DNA of 64,000 nucleotides, taken from assembly GCF_000424285.1 (NCBI RefSeq), contig NZ_AUJP01000011.1, forward strand, positions 124,001 through 188,000. The letters are read 5' to 3'. Shown here piece after piece: positions 51,673 to 61,043 of this stretch; position 1 is the first letter of the stretch, and every line of letters begins with the position of its first letter. The notes under the pieces were generated by a model. It was not told where the DNA came from. It saw only the letters and a list, made by a program, of their open reading frames with translations, and ran no database searches. The translations under genes were made by a program, and so were the position numbers. Origin of the DNA: Butyrivibrio sp. MB2005 (GTDB taxonomy: Bacteria; Bacillota; Clostridia; Lachnospirales; Lachnospiraceae).

Positions 51673-52656
51673 TTGAGTGAAGTATTATCACAAAATGAGA
51701 TAGATAACCTACTGGCGGCGCTTAATACGGGTGAACTCGACGTAGATCAGATGTCAGCTACCGATGAGAAAAAGGTCAAGGACTATGACTTCAAACGTCC
51801 TGCCAAGTTCTCTAAGGAGCACCTGAGAACCCTGGAGATGATCTATGAACATTATGGAAGATTGTTGTCCACAACACTTCCTTTGTATCTTAGAAAAAAC
51901 GTACAGGTTTCGGTTGCGAACTCAGAAACGGTTACCTATTCGGAATTTAGTAATGCACTTAGTAACCCTGTAATTTTGGGTATCATAAATTTCCTGCCCT
52001 TGCAGGGAACCATAATAATGGAGCTTCAGGCCAATATCGGTTTTTCCTTTATAGACAGAATGCTTGGAGGAGAGGGAACAGGTATTGATAAACCAAGACC
52101 CTTCACCGATATCGAGATGCCTCTTATTGAGAAGCTGATTACTATATGTATGCAGCTTATGGTTGAGCCTTGGGAGAACGTTATAGCCATCAATCCCATA
52201 ATGGAGAGGATTGAGACTAATCCACAGTTTGCTCAGGTTATATCTCCTACAGATATGATCGCCATCGTAACTCTCAATATGAAGATAGGTGATACAGAAG
52301 GTCTTATGAATATCTGTCTTCCTTACTTCACACTGGAGAGCATCATGGATAAGCTCAATACCAAGTTCTGGTTCTCAACAATGCAGAAGCATGATGATGA
52401 CACTTACGGTGATCATCTTGAATTCCTTGTAAGACATGTGGATGTGCCTGTAAAAGCAGTACTTGGAAAATGTAATGTTTCAGTAAGTGATTTCGTATCG
52501 CTTCAAAGAGGCGATATTATCAGACTTGATAATCAGGTAAATAGCGAACTGCAGGTATATGTAGGGGATATTTACAAATTTACGGCTTTGCCGGGAACTA
52601 CGAAAGATAAGTATGCCGTCAGAATAACGTCGGTAGTAAGAGAGGAGGAAGAGTAG
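51673..52656 (+). CDS. fliM: Flagellar motor switch protein FliM
   Basis: A 327-aa C-ring protein. The N-terminal EVLSQNEIDNLLAAL is the CheY-P binding peptide. The middle domain is CheC-like (LLSTTLPLYLRKNVQVSV), and the C-terminal SpoA domain has VSDFVSLQRGDIIRLDNQ. TTG start at 51673, 7 bp after GAGGTGG (51659-51665); no ATG fits. It is 4 bp from fliY. Confidence 0.96.
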   Translation: MSEVLSQNEIDNLLAALNTGELDVDQMSATDEKKVKDYDFKRPAKFSKEHLRTLEMIYEHYGRLLSTTLPLYLRKNVQVSVANSETVTYSEFSNALSNPVILGIINFLPLQGTIIMELQANIGFSFIDRMLGGEGTGIDKPRPFTDIEMPLIEKLITICMQLMVEPWENVIAINPIMERIETNPQFAQVISPTDMIAIVTLNMKIGDTEGLMNICLPYFTLESIMDKLNTKFWFSTMQKHDDDTYGDHLEFLVRHVDVPVKAVLGKCNVSVSDFVSLQRGDIIRLDNQVNSELQVYVGDIYKFTALPGTTKDKYAVRITSVVREEEE

Positions 52657-52660
52657 CAGC

Positions 52661-53929
52661 ATGGATGGAATGCTTTCACAAGACGAAATTAATGCCCTGC
52701 TCGCCGGTATGGACACATCAGGTGGTGGAGATGCAGGAGGCGGAGATGCCCCGGCAGATGCTCCCGCAGACGCCCCTGCAGCAGATGCAGGAAGTGCTCC
52801 TTCGGGCGGCTCTGGTTTCCAGGCCGCAGAAATTGACGAGAGTCTTTTGACGGATGATGAAAAGGATGCCATTGGAGAGGTTGCCAATATCAGTATGGGC
52901 TCCTCTGCAACGACATTGTATTCCCTTGTAAATCAGAAGGTTAATATCACAACGCCACAGGTAGAGCTTGCAAACTGGAATACAGTGCTTGATAACTATG
53001 AAAAGCCCTGTGTTTTCATTCAGATTAAATACACCGTAGGTCTTGAAGGAACCAATATCCTCATACTTAAAGAGCATGACGTTATGGTTATCACAGACCT
53101 TATGATGGGTGGTGACGGAACCAATACTGATGGTGAGGTTGGAGAACTTCAGCTGTCAGCTATTTCAGAAGCAATGAACCAGATGATGGGTGCAGCAGCA
53201 ACATCACTTTCTACCATGACTGGTCAGAAGGTTGATATCAGCCCGCCGGTTGCAACGCTTCTTGATATGATTGATGATGATCCCAGTGATATATCTGATT
53301 TCCTTACAGGAACTTTCTGTAGAGTTACATTCAAGCTTCAGATCGGTGATCTGGTAGATTCAACTCTGATGCAGCTTTATCCTGTAGACTTTGCTAAGAG
53401 TCTTAAGGATACTGTAAGTGCTGATGGTGCAGATCAGTCTGAAGCCCCTGCAGAAGCAGCACCTGCTCCCGCACCGGCTCCTGCTCCCGCAGCAGCGCCT
53501 ATGCCTGATATGGGAATGCCTGCTCAGGATATGTCTCAGATGGGAATGCCGCAGATGGGTATGCCTCAAATGGGAATGCCTCAGATGGGCATGCAGATGA
53601 TGCCTCAGATGATGATGCCTCAGATGATGCCGAATATGAATGTTCAGCCGGCTCAGTTCCAGAGCTTTGCAGGAGGCAATCCCGCAATGGCTGCCGGAGA
53701 GAATATCGGACTTATCAAGGATGTTCCTTTGGAGGTAACCGTTGAGCTTGGAAGAACCGCAAAAGCGATTTCTGACATTCTTGACTTTGCACCCGGTACT
53801 ATCATAGAGCTTGAGAAGGTTGCCGGTGAACCCGTTGACGTTCTCGTAAACGGCAAGTTCGTTGCAAAGGGAGAGGTTGTAGTAATTGAGGAGAGCTTCG
53901 GCGTCCGCGTAACTGAAATAGTACAATAA
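52661..53929 (+). CDS. fliY: Flagellar switch phosphatase FliY (CheC-FliN fusion)
   Basis: A 422-aa protein with MLSQDEINALLAGMD at the N-terminus (a second CheY-P binding peptide). An Ala/Asp/Gly-rich linker follows, then a CheC-like domain with both active-site helices (GEVANISMGSSATTLYSL and SEAMNQMMGAAATSL), and a C-terminal FliN/SpoA domain (VTVELGRTAKAISDILDFAP). Between them is a Pro/Ala/Met-rich hinge with about five QMGMP repeats. Expected: CheY-P phosphatase within the C ring. Repetitive DNA at 53525-53600. Confidence 0.95.
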   Translation: MDGMLSQDEINALLAGMDTSGGGDAGGGDAPADAPADAPAADAGSAPSGGSGFQAAEIDESLLTDDEKDAIGEVANISMGSSATTLYSLVNQKVNITTPQVELANWNTVLDNYEKPCVFIQIKYTVGLEGTNILILKEHDVMVITDLMMGGDGTNTDGEVGELQLSAISEAMNQMMGAAATSLSTMTGQKVDISPPVATLLDMIDDDPSDISDFLTGTFCRVTFKLQIGDLVDSTLMQLYPVDFAKSLKDTVSADGADQSEAPAEAAPAPAPAPAPAAAPMPDMGMPAQDMSQMGMPQMGMPQMGMPQMGMQMMPQMMMPQMMPNMNVQPAQFQSFAGGNPAMAAGENIGLIKDVPLEVTVELGRTAKAISDILDFAPGTIIELEKVAGEPVDVLVNGKFVAKGEVVVIEESFGVRVTEIVQ

Positions 53930-53946
53930 ATGAAAAGGCAAAATAA

Positions 53947-54291
53947 ATGTCAGTAGCATCTATTTCGCAGCTTATCACTGTACTTATCATTTTTATTCTG
54001 GTACTTGGTGCCACTTATTATGTAACAATGTGGATCGCCAAATACCAGAAGAATAATGTGGCAGGCGGAAATATTGAGATCCTTGAGACCCAGAGATTAT
54101 CTAATACCAAATATATTCAGATAATCAGGGTTGCATCAAAGTATCTTGTTATTTCTGTCAGTAAAGACAGTGTGACGTTGCTTACGGAATTAACGCAAGA
54201 TGAATACAAACCGCCGGAATTTACAAAGGCTGAGATTCCTGATTTTAGTAAGGAGCTTAGTAAAATGATGGACAGGTTTAAGAAGAAGTAA
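53947..54291 (+). CDS. fliO: Flagellar export gate protein FliO
   Basis: A 114-aa protein with one N-terminal membrane segment (residues ~6-30) and a FliO-like soluble part (EILETQRLSNTKYIQIIRVA and a basic end RFKKK). It supports FliP assembly. The position between fliY and fliP supports it. In Bacillus cheY would lie here, before fliO; it is missing. Confidence 0.88.
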   Translation: MSVASISQLITVLIIFILVLGATYYVTMWIAKYQKNNVAGGNIEILETQRLSNTKYIQIIRVASKYLVISVSKDSVTLLTELTQDEYKPPEFTKAEIPDFSKELSKMMDRFKKK

Positions 54292-54294
54292 GGT

Positions 54295-55227
54295 ATGAAA
54301 AGTTTTAGGGGAGTAAAGAAGAGAGAATCATGGCTTAGGAGAGGCATTCTGTGTTTATGCCTTTCTTTTGTTATGATTTTTTTTGGTTATGGAATAAGTC
54401 CCATAACCGCCAAGGCATCCACTTCTTATGTGGATGATACGCATACGACTGATCCCACAAGGGACAGAGAGACGCATTTGACAGGAACTGACAGTGAAAG
54501 AACCAATATTCACGAAGCCGGAGAGTCAAAGGATGCAGATGATCTAAAGGAACTTAATATAGCAAATACCGTTACGGTAACCTATGACAATGGTAACGGC
54601 ACAATTAACGGAGCTCTGAGAATTCTTATTACTCTGACTCTTATTGCCCTTGCTCCGTTCCTTTTGATAATGATGACCTGTTTTACCAGAATCATCATTG
54701 TTCTGCATTTTACAAGGGCAGCCATAGCTACCCAGACAGCTCCGCCGAACCAGGTGCTTATGGGACTTGCTCTGTTCCTTACATTTTTCATAATGCAGCC
54801 CACTCTCACAGAGGTCTATGATACTGCGATACAGCCTTTTGAGAGAGGAGAGATTGAGCAGCAGGAGCTTTTTGATCTTGGAATGAAACCTATAAGAGAG
54901 TTCATGTATGGTCAGACTCAGACCAAGGATGTTCGTCTTTTCATGGAAATCGATCAGATGGAATGGGATGGTCAGCTTGAGACAATTCCCAATGCGGTAC
55001 TTATTCCAAGCTTTCTTATAAGCGAGCTTAGAACCGCATTTATTATAGGATTTTTGATATTTATACCGTTTATCGTCATAGACATGGTAGTATCGTCGGT
55101 ACTTATGAGTATGGGTATGATGATGCTGCCGCCTACGACTATTTCAATGCCATTCAAGATTCTGCTTTTTGTTCTTGCTGATGGTTGGAATCTGATAATC
55201 GGTAGTCTTGTTAAGACGTTCTACTAG
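54295..55227 (+). CDS. fliP: Flagellar export gate protein FliP
   Basis: A 310-aa export gate protein, longer than the usual 220-250. A signal-peptide-like segment (residues ~16-40) is followed by a ~65-residue Thr/Asp-rich region. The core holds ALAPFLLIMMTCFTRIIIVL and the late GMMMLPPTTISMPFKILLFV signature (FliP_1/2 patterns) with four membrane segments. It forms the export pore with FliQ and FliR. It starts 3 bp after fliO. Confidence 0.95.
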   Translation: MKSFRGVKKRESWLRRGILCLCLSFVMIFFGYGISPITAKASTSYVDDTHTTDPTRDRETHLTGTDSERTNIHEAGESKDADDLKELNIANTVTVTYDNGNGTINGALRILITLTLIALAPFLLIMMTCFTRIIIVLHFTRAAIATQTAPPNQVLMGLALFLTFFIMQPTLTEVYDTAIQPFERGEIEQQELFDLGMKPIREFMYGQTQTKDVRLFMEIDQMEWDGQLETIPNAVLIPSFLISELRTAFIIGFLIFIPFIVIDMVVSSVLMSMGMMMLPPTTISMPFKILLFVLADGWNLIIGSLVKTFY

Positions 55228-55241
55228 AAAGGAGGAGGATT

Positions 55242-55511
55242 ATGACAGTTGATGACGTCACTGCGATCATGGGTAATGGCCTGTTTATGGTAATAAAAAT
55301 AGCAGTTCCTGTTCTTTTGGTGTCCTTGATCGTGGGTCTTGCGGTTTCGATTTTTCAGACGGTTACATCGATTCAGGATCAGACACTGACATTCGTTCCC
55401 AAAATAATCCTTACCTTTTTGGCACTTATGGTTCTTGGTAACTGGATGCTTACAGAGCTTGCTAACTATGTAACTAAAATCTGGTCTGATTTTAGCTTGT
55501 ATATACATTAG
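55242..55511 (+). CDS. fliQ: Flagellar export gate protein FliQ
   Basis: An 89-aa protein with two membrane segments and the FliQ signature PVLLVSLIVGLAVSIFQTVT followed by SIQDQTLTFVPKI. AAAGGAGGAGG (55228-55238) precedes the ATG. Confidence 0.96.
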   Translation: MTVDDVTAIMGNGLFMVIKIAVPVLLVSLIVGLAVSIFQTVTSIQDQTLTFVPKIILTFLALMVLGNWMLTELANYVTKIWSDFSLYIH

Positions 55512-55528
55512 GTGTGGGGTAAGAGGAT

Positions 55529-56308
55529 TTGATAGATTACAGCTTCACCTTTGGTGATCTTGAAATATTTTTGCTTATTCTTGTAAGGGTGACTATGTTT
55601 GTTTATGTGGCACCCTTTTTCAGTATGAGTAATACACCTCAATGGGTAAGAATATGCTTTTCCATGTTTCTATCCATTCTTTTGTATGGTACTGCGCCGG
55701 TTCAGACACTGGATTACGATACGATACTTGGCTTTACCGTAATTGTTGCCAAGGAGTTTTTTACAGGACTTTTAATTGGATATGCGGCTCAGATTTGCAC
55801 CATGATATCGACGCTGGCAGGTCAGGTAGTGGATATGCAGGTGGGCTTGTCCATGGTTCAGATCATGTCTCCCGGTTCAAGAGAGCAGGTATCTGTTTCA
55901 GCAGGTATTTATCAGTATGCATTTATGGGAATGATGCTTGTGAGCGGTCTTTACAGGTATCTTGTATCAGCCCTTGCTGATTCTTTTACACTTATTCCTG
56001 TAAACGGCGCTGTGTTCCACTCGGATAAGCTTCTTGATTCCATGCTTACATTTTTTGGTGCTTATATGGTTATTGGATTTAGAATCTGTCTTCCGATTTT
56101 CATTGTTACATTTGTGGTTAACGTTATTTTAGGCGTGCTTGCAAGAGTAGCTCCTCAGATGAACATGTTTGCCGTAGGTATGCAGCTTAAGCTTATTTTG
56201 GGACTTACTCTTATGTATATGACCAGCACACTTTTATATAATGCATCTGACTTTATTTTTACCAATATGAAGGTGCTTATGAGGGCATTTATTGATGATC
56301 TTATTTGA
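55529..56308 (+). CDS. fliR: Flagellar export gate protein FliR
   Basis: A 259-aa protein with about six membrane segments and family motifs (PFFSMSNTPQWVRICFSM, KEFFTGLLIGYAAQICT, GQVVDMQVGLSMVQIMSP). The start is a TTG at 55529 (TTGATAGATTAC) after GGGGTAAGAGG. It overlaps flhB by 14 bp. Confidence 0.95.
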   Translation: MIDYSFTFGDLEIFLLILVRVTMFVYVAPFFSMSNTPQWVRICFSMFLSILLYGTAPVQTLDYDTILGFTVIVAKEFFTGLLIGYAAQICTMISTLAGQVVDMQVGLSMVQIMSPGSREQVSVSAGIYQYAFMGMMLVSGLYRYLVSALADSFTLIPVNGAVFHSDKLLDSMLTFFGAYMVIGFRICLPIFIVTFVVNVILGVLARVAPQMNMFAVGMQLKLILGLTLMYMTSTLLYNASDFIFTNMKVLMRAFIDDLI

Positions 56309-57443
56309 AGAAGCGGGAAAATTTAATACAGAAATGCTTCTTTGTTATGATCTGCAGTTCTTTGCAGATGGCCCCGGCGGTGAGAAAACTGAAGAGCCTA
56401 CCGCTAAAAAGCTGCAGGATGCAAGAGATGAGGGACAGGTTGCGAACAGCCGTGAGGTTGGAAATGCGGCCGGCCTTCTTGCGCTTTTTATTTTGCTTAG
56501 ACTCCTTTATGGATATATGGCAGAGAGCTTTACGGGAATGTTCAACTATGTGTATGGGCAGATCCCGGAGTTTACCACCATGTACGATGGCTTATTGCCG
56601 CTTCAAAATATTAAGACCGTAATGAATCAAGCTTTAGTCAGAGTGTTTATGCTGGCATTTCCTTTTTTTGCTGCGGCTATTCTGATAGGACTTATTGCAA
56701 ACATAGCGCAGGTAGGATGGAAGATCACTACCAAACCTTTACAGCCAAAGCTGAGCAAGCTGAACCCTATAAGCGGTTTTAAAAAGATTTTTTCTACAAG
56801 ATCTATTTTTGAGCTGTTCAAGGCTATCGGAAAAATAATAATCATTGGCTTTGTTGTATATAACTATTTTACAGGTGTTTCTGCATCGCTTTTTACGCTT
56901 TATGATATGCCTCTGTCACAGGCGATCGGCCTCATGGGGCATACGGTCATAGATATCGGAATCAGAATAGCTGCCGTTTATGTCATAATCGCAGCTGCGG
57001 ATGTTATTTTCCAGCGCAGGAAATTCCGTAAGGATATGATGATGACCAAGCAGGAAGTAAAAGATGAATACAAGAACACTGAAGGAGATCCTCAGATCAA
57101 AGGCCAGCAGAGAAGAAGGATGCAGCAGGCTTCCCAGCGCCGTATGATGCAAGAACTTCCCAAAGCTGACGTAGTCATCACCAACCCTACTCATTACGCT
57201 GTTGCAATTTCCTATGACGCCGATCTTGACGAGGCTCCGAGAGTTATTGCCAAGGGTGAAGATTATCTGGCTCAGAAGATAAAAGATGTAGCTAAGGAAA
57301 ACAATATTGAAATCGTAGAAAATAAGCCACTGGCACGTATGCTTTATGCAAATGTTGAGGTGGGCGAGTTTGTACCTCCGGAGCTTTACCAGGCTGTCGC
57401 AGAAGTCCTTGCTTTCGTATATCACCTTCAGGGCAGGGTATAA
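56295..57443 (+). CDS. flhB: Flagellar export switch protein FlhB
   Basis: A 382-aa protein with four membrane segments and a cytoplasmic autocleavage motif NPTH (VVITNPTHYAVAIS). The N-terminus has the family entry DLQFFADGPGGEKTEEPT followed by KKLQDAR. The start is 56295, after GAGGG (56281-56285); the ATG at 56334 immediately before LLCYDLQFFA is an alternative lacking a ribosome site. It partners FliK in switching export from hook to filament subunits. Confidence 0.95.
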   Translation: MILFEEAGKFNTEMLLCYDLQFFADGPGGEKTEEPTAKKLQDARDEGQVANSREVGNAAGLLALFILLRLLYGYMAESFTGMFNYVYGQIPEFTTMYDGLLPLQNIKTVMNQALVRVFMLAFPFFAAAILIGLIANIAQVGWKITTKPLQPKLSKLNPISGFKKIFSTRSIFELFKAIGKIIIIGFVVYNYFTGVSASLFTLYDMPLSQAIGLMGHTVIDIGIRIAAVYVIIAAADVIFQRRKFRKDMMMTKQEVKDEYKNTEGDPQIKGQQRRRMQQASQRRMMQELPKADVVITNPTHYAVAISYDADLDEAPRVIAKGEDYLAQKIKDVAKENNIEIVENKPLARMLYANVEVGEFVPPELYQAVAEVLAFVYHLQGRV

Positions 57444-57526
57444 GGTCACAGAGCCTGCTTTTAAACTATATTTGCTCGAAAATTAATATTTTGACATAGA
57501 TGTTATACTTGTGCTTCATTTTTCTC

Positions 57527-57556
57527 TTGAATACAAGATATAGTATGCGATATACT
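57527..57556 (+). promoter_or_regulatory. Promoter upstream of flhA
   Basis: TTGAAT (57527-57532), an 18-bp spacer, TATACT (57551-57556), in the 157-bp gap between flhB and flhA. A TTGACA at 57491 lacks a spaced -10. Confidence 0.55.
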
Positions 57557-57600
57557 AGAAGTGTATAAGTATGTAAAAATGGGGAAAGGGGGAGCATTAG

Positions 57601-59664
57601 ATGAATAACATCCTTGAAACTATCAGAAAACGTGCATTTGATTACGGCGTTGCACTTTATTTCGTTGCGGCTGTAATGATGCTTATTATCCCCATTCCGA
57701 CATGGCTGATGGACTTCCTTCTCGCCTTCGATATGTCACTTTCTTTTGTCATATTGTTTACGGCGATGTTCTCTAAGGAAGTTTTGGACATGTCATTCTT
57801 CCCTACAATCCTTTTGTTCACCACAATATTCAGAATAGCGCTTAACGTATCATCCACCAGACTTATTCTTACAGGTGGTGATGCCGGTAAGGTTATCGAA
57901 GTATTCGGTTCCTTCGTTGGTGCAGGTGACCTGATCATTGGTGCCATCGTTTATGCGATGCTTATCCTTGTTCAGTTCATGGTAATCAACAAAGGTTCTG
58001 AACGTGTAGCTGAAGTATCAGCCCGTTTCACCTTGGATGCTATGCCCGGTAAGCAGATGGCTATCGATGCCGACCTTAATACCGGCGCTATCACAGATCA
58101 GGAAGCTAAGGAGAGACGTGAGAAGATCCAGAACGAAGCAAGCTTCTTCGGTGCCATGGACGGTGCTACGAAGTATGTTAAGGGAGATTCCGTTGCCGGC
58201 CTTATTATCACCGTTATCAATATCGTCGGTGGTATTTTGATGGGCGTTTTGAGACAGCAGCTTCCTATCACAGAGGCTCTTGATAAATATTCAATCCTCA
58301 CAATGGGTGATGGTCTTGTAAGTTCAATTCCTTCACTTCTTGTATCACTCAGTACAGGTATCCTTGTAACCAAGGGTAGTAAAGAGGCTGATTTTGGACC
58401 TGCCCTTATCGGACAGTTATTTGGCATGTCCAAGACCTTGTATCTTGTAGGTGCGATTGTGGCAGCCCTTGGTATACTTACACCTTTGCCCAATGTTCTT
58501 TATATTCCTCTTGGCGGATTTGTGGCAGCCCTTGGCTTTATGATGGACAGACAGAAGACCGTTGCTCATACAGAGGAAGAGGTAATGGCAGAGGAGGAGC
58601 AGCAGGCAGAGGAGATCAGACAGCCTGAGAATGTTACCAGTCTTTTGCAGGTTGATCCCATCGAGCTTGAGTTTGGTTATGGAATTATTCCCCTTGCTGA
58701 TGTAAATCAGGGCGGTGACCTTCTTGACCGTGTCGTAATGATCAGAAGACAGATTGCTCTTGAGCTTGGTACCGTTGTTCCTATTATCAGACTTAGAGAT
58801 AATATCCAGCTTAATCCGAACCAATACATAATTAAGATAAAGGGTATACAGGTCAGCGATGGCGAGATTCTGTTTGACCACTATATGGCTATGAATCCCG
58901 GCAATGCGGATGAAGAGATCACCGGTATTCCTACTTACGAGCCTTCCTTCCACCTCCCTGCAACATGGATCACAGAGAGCCAGAGGGAGAGAGCGGAGTC
59001 TCTTGGTTATACTGTTGTTGATCCGCCTTCAATCATTGCTACTCACCTTACAGAGGTTATCAGGAATCATATTGCTGAGCTTCTCACCAGACAGGATGTA
59101 CAGAATCTTGTCAACAATCTCAAGGAGAACAATCCTGCTCTTGTTGATGAACTTACACCCAAGCTTATGTCTCTTGGTGAGATTGAGAAGGTACTTCAGA
59201 ATCTTCTCAGCGAAGGCATATCCATCAGAGATCTTGTTACTATTTTCGAGACTCTGGCAGACTATGCACCTTCAACCCATGATAGTGATATCCTCACAGA
59301 ATATGTGAGACAGAGCCTTAGAAGAGCGATATCAAGTAAATATTTCTATCCCGGTGAGACCACCAGTGTTATTACGCTTGATCCCAAGATTGAGAAAGAG
59401 ATCATGGATTCTGTTAAGCAGACAGAGACCGGCGCGTATATCACCCTTGATCCCGCCAGGACAAAGGCAATACTTAAATCAGTTGGTGAGCAGGCCAAGA
59501 AGCTTGAGGATGCAGGCAGAGTGCCTATTATCATGACATCACCTATAGTTCGTATGTACTTTAAGAAAATGACTGAGGATTATTACAAGGATTTGATCGT
59601 GATATCCTACAACGAAGTAGAACCTAATGTTGAAATGCAGTCAGTTGGGATGGTAGCGGCATAA
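57601..59664 (+). CDS. flhA: Flagellar export gate protein FlhA
   Basis: A 687-aa protein with about eight N-terminal membrane segments (to ~residue 320). Family signatures: FFPTILLFTTIFRIALNVSS, VINKGSERVAEVSARFTLDA followed by MPGKQMAIDADLNTG. A ~360-residue cytoplasmic domain binds chaperone-substrate complexes. GGGGGAG (57589-57595) precedes the ATG. It starts a late block with flhF, flhG, pilZ and che genes. Confidence 0.97.
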   Translation: MNNILETIRKRAFDYGVALYFVAAVMMLIIPIPTWLMDFLLAFDMSLSFVILFTAMFSKEVLDMSFFPTILLFTTIFRIALNVSSTRLILTGGDAGKVIEVFGSFVGAGDLIIGAIVYAMLILVQFMVINKGSERVAEVSARFTLDAMPGKQMAIDADLNTGAITDQEAKERREKIQNEASFFGAMDGATKYVKGDSVAGLIITVINIVGGILMGVLRQQLPITEALDKYSILTMGDGLVSSIPSLLVSLSTGILVTKGSKEADFGPALIGQLFGMSKTLYLVGAIVAALGILTPLPNVLYIPLGGFVAALGFMMDRQKTVAHTEEEVMAEEEQQAEEIRQPENVTSLLQVDPIELEFGYGIIPLADVNQGGDLLDRVVMIRRQIALELGTVVPIIRLRDNIQLNPNQYIIKIKGIQVSDGEILFDHYMAMNPGNADEEITGIPTYEPSFHLPATWITESQRERAESLGYTVVDPPSIIATHLTEVIRNHIAELLTRQDVQNLVNNLKENNPALVDELTPKLMSLGEIEKVLQNLLSEGISIRDLVTIFETLADYAPSTHDSDILTEYVRQSLRRAISSKYFYPGETTSVITLDPKIEKEIMDSVKQTETGAYITLDPARTKAILKSVGEQAKKLEDAGRVPIIMTSPIVRMYFKKMTEDYYKDLIVISYNEVEPNVEMQSVGMVAA

Positions 59665-59665
59665 T

Positions 59666-60973
59666 ATGATTATTAAAAAATATACCGGAAAAACTGAATC
59701 AGAGGCTACGGAAATTGCGAAGAAGGAGCTGGGTGACAACATAGTCATAATGAATGTACGCCCGGTGAAAAAGAGCGGCTTCTTTGCTATTTTTGCTCCG
59801 CCAAGAATAGAAGTGACGGTAGCACTTGAAGATGAGCCCTCCAAGGTGACAAGGCCCATAAGACCCAATAATGTGCAGCCGCAAAAGACAGTTAAGCCTG
59901 CCCAACCATCTAATGCCAGCATTGGTGAAAAGCTCCTTAAAGCCCAGGAATCAGGCGAGATTCCGCCTCTTAAGGTGGGAGCTTCTGATCACGAAGAGGT
60001 GACTTCCAAGAACCATGACAGAAGAGAATCAGAGCCTGCCAAGACTGTCACTGAGTCTGTGAATGAAGATAACAGCGCAATCGAGGAGAAGCTTGACAGT
60101 CTTCATAACCTTATTGAGAAGAACCTTAAAAATGAGAAGGATGAGGATAAAGAAGAGAGTAATACTCTTTCTGAAGAGACAATTACTTTTGTTAAGGTTC
60201 TTTACAATTCGCTTATTGAGAGCGAGGTTGACGAGGTTTATGTCAACCAGCTTACAGATGAAGTTGAAAAAGTCAGCAAGCCCAATATTCCTATGGATTA
60301 TGTACTTGCTAATGTATATCAGAAAATGGTTCTTAAATTTGGTGCGGCTGATACCATAAAGCCTCCGTCATCCGAGGGACCAATCGCTGAGATTTTCATA
60401 GGCCCTACAGGTGTTGGTAAGACCACAACCATTGCCAAGCTTGCATCAGAACTTAGAATCAATCAAAAGAAAAAGGTTGCACTTCTGACTGTGGATACAT
60501 ACAGAATCGCTGCTGCAGATCAGCTCAGAACCTATGCCACCATCATGGAGATCCCTTTCCGTGTTATTTATTCTGTTGATGAGATTAAACAGGCTGCAGA
60601 AGATTTCAAGGATTATGATTACATTATGGTGGATACCGCAGGTCACAGCCTCCACAACGAGGAACAGAAGCAGAATATGGTGGGCTTTATCAAAGCCCTG
60701 GAAGAGCTTGTAGAAACAGAGAATTATCTTGTTTTGAGCGCAACCACCAAGTACAGAGATCTTATAGAGATAGCAGATGGTTATTCGCAGCTTGTCCGTT
60801 ATAAGCTTATTTTCACCAAAATGGACGAGACCAGTTCTGCGGGTAATCTTTACAATATTCACATGCACACGGGAGCTCCCATGTCCTATATTACAAATGG
60901 TCAAAATGTTCCCAGTGATATTGCTGTTTTTGATGCGCAAAGAAGTGTTAAGAGCTTATTGAGCGGTCATTAA
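59666..60973 (+). CDS. flhF: Flagellar SRP-like GTPase FlhF
   Basis: A 435-aa GTPase of the SRP family. An N-terminal ~85-residue domain (IIKKYTGKTESEATEIAKKE) is followed by a charged linker, then the NG domain: G1 GPTGVGKT at 246-253, DTYRIAAADQLRTYA, VDTAGHS (usually AGR), and TKMDE. It sets flagellum position and number. It starts 1 bp after flhA. The H in place of R in the G3 motif is mild. Confidence 0.95.
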   Translation: MIIKKYTGKTESEATEIAKKELGDNIVIMNVRPVKKSGFFAIFAPPRIEVTVALEDEPSKVTRPIRPNNVQPQKTVKPAQPSNASIGEKLLKAQESGEIPPLKVGASDHEEVTSKNHDRRESEPAKTVTESVNEDNSAIEEKLDSLHNLIEKNLKNEKDEDKEESNTLSEETITFVKVLYNSLIESEVDEVYVNQLTDEVEKVSKPNIPMDYVLANVYQKMVLKFGAADTIKPPSSEGPIAEIFIGPTGVGKTTTIAKLASELRINQKKKVALLTVDTYRIAAADQLRTYATIMEIPFRVIYSVDEIKQAAEDFKDYDYIMVDTAGHSLHNEEQKQNMVGFIKALEELVETENYLVLSATTKYRDLIEIADGYSQLVRYKLIFTKMDETSSAGNLYNIHMHTGAPMSYITNGQNVPSDIAVFDAQRSVKSLLSGH

Positions 60974-61043
60974 ACGCTATACTAATTTACAATAAAATGT
61001 CGACATTTTTACAGATTTTGATAAAATAGAAACAGGTATATTT

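Noticed and set aside
53360-53959. Long minus-strand ORF (199 codons) opposite fliY
   Set aside because: It is His/Arg-rich because it mirrors the Met/Gln-rich repeats of fliY; no ribosome site and strong coding signal on the other strand.
57491-57519. TTGACA at 57491 as the flhA promoter
   Set aside because: No -10 at 16-18 bp; the TTGAAT/TATACT pair downstream is better.
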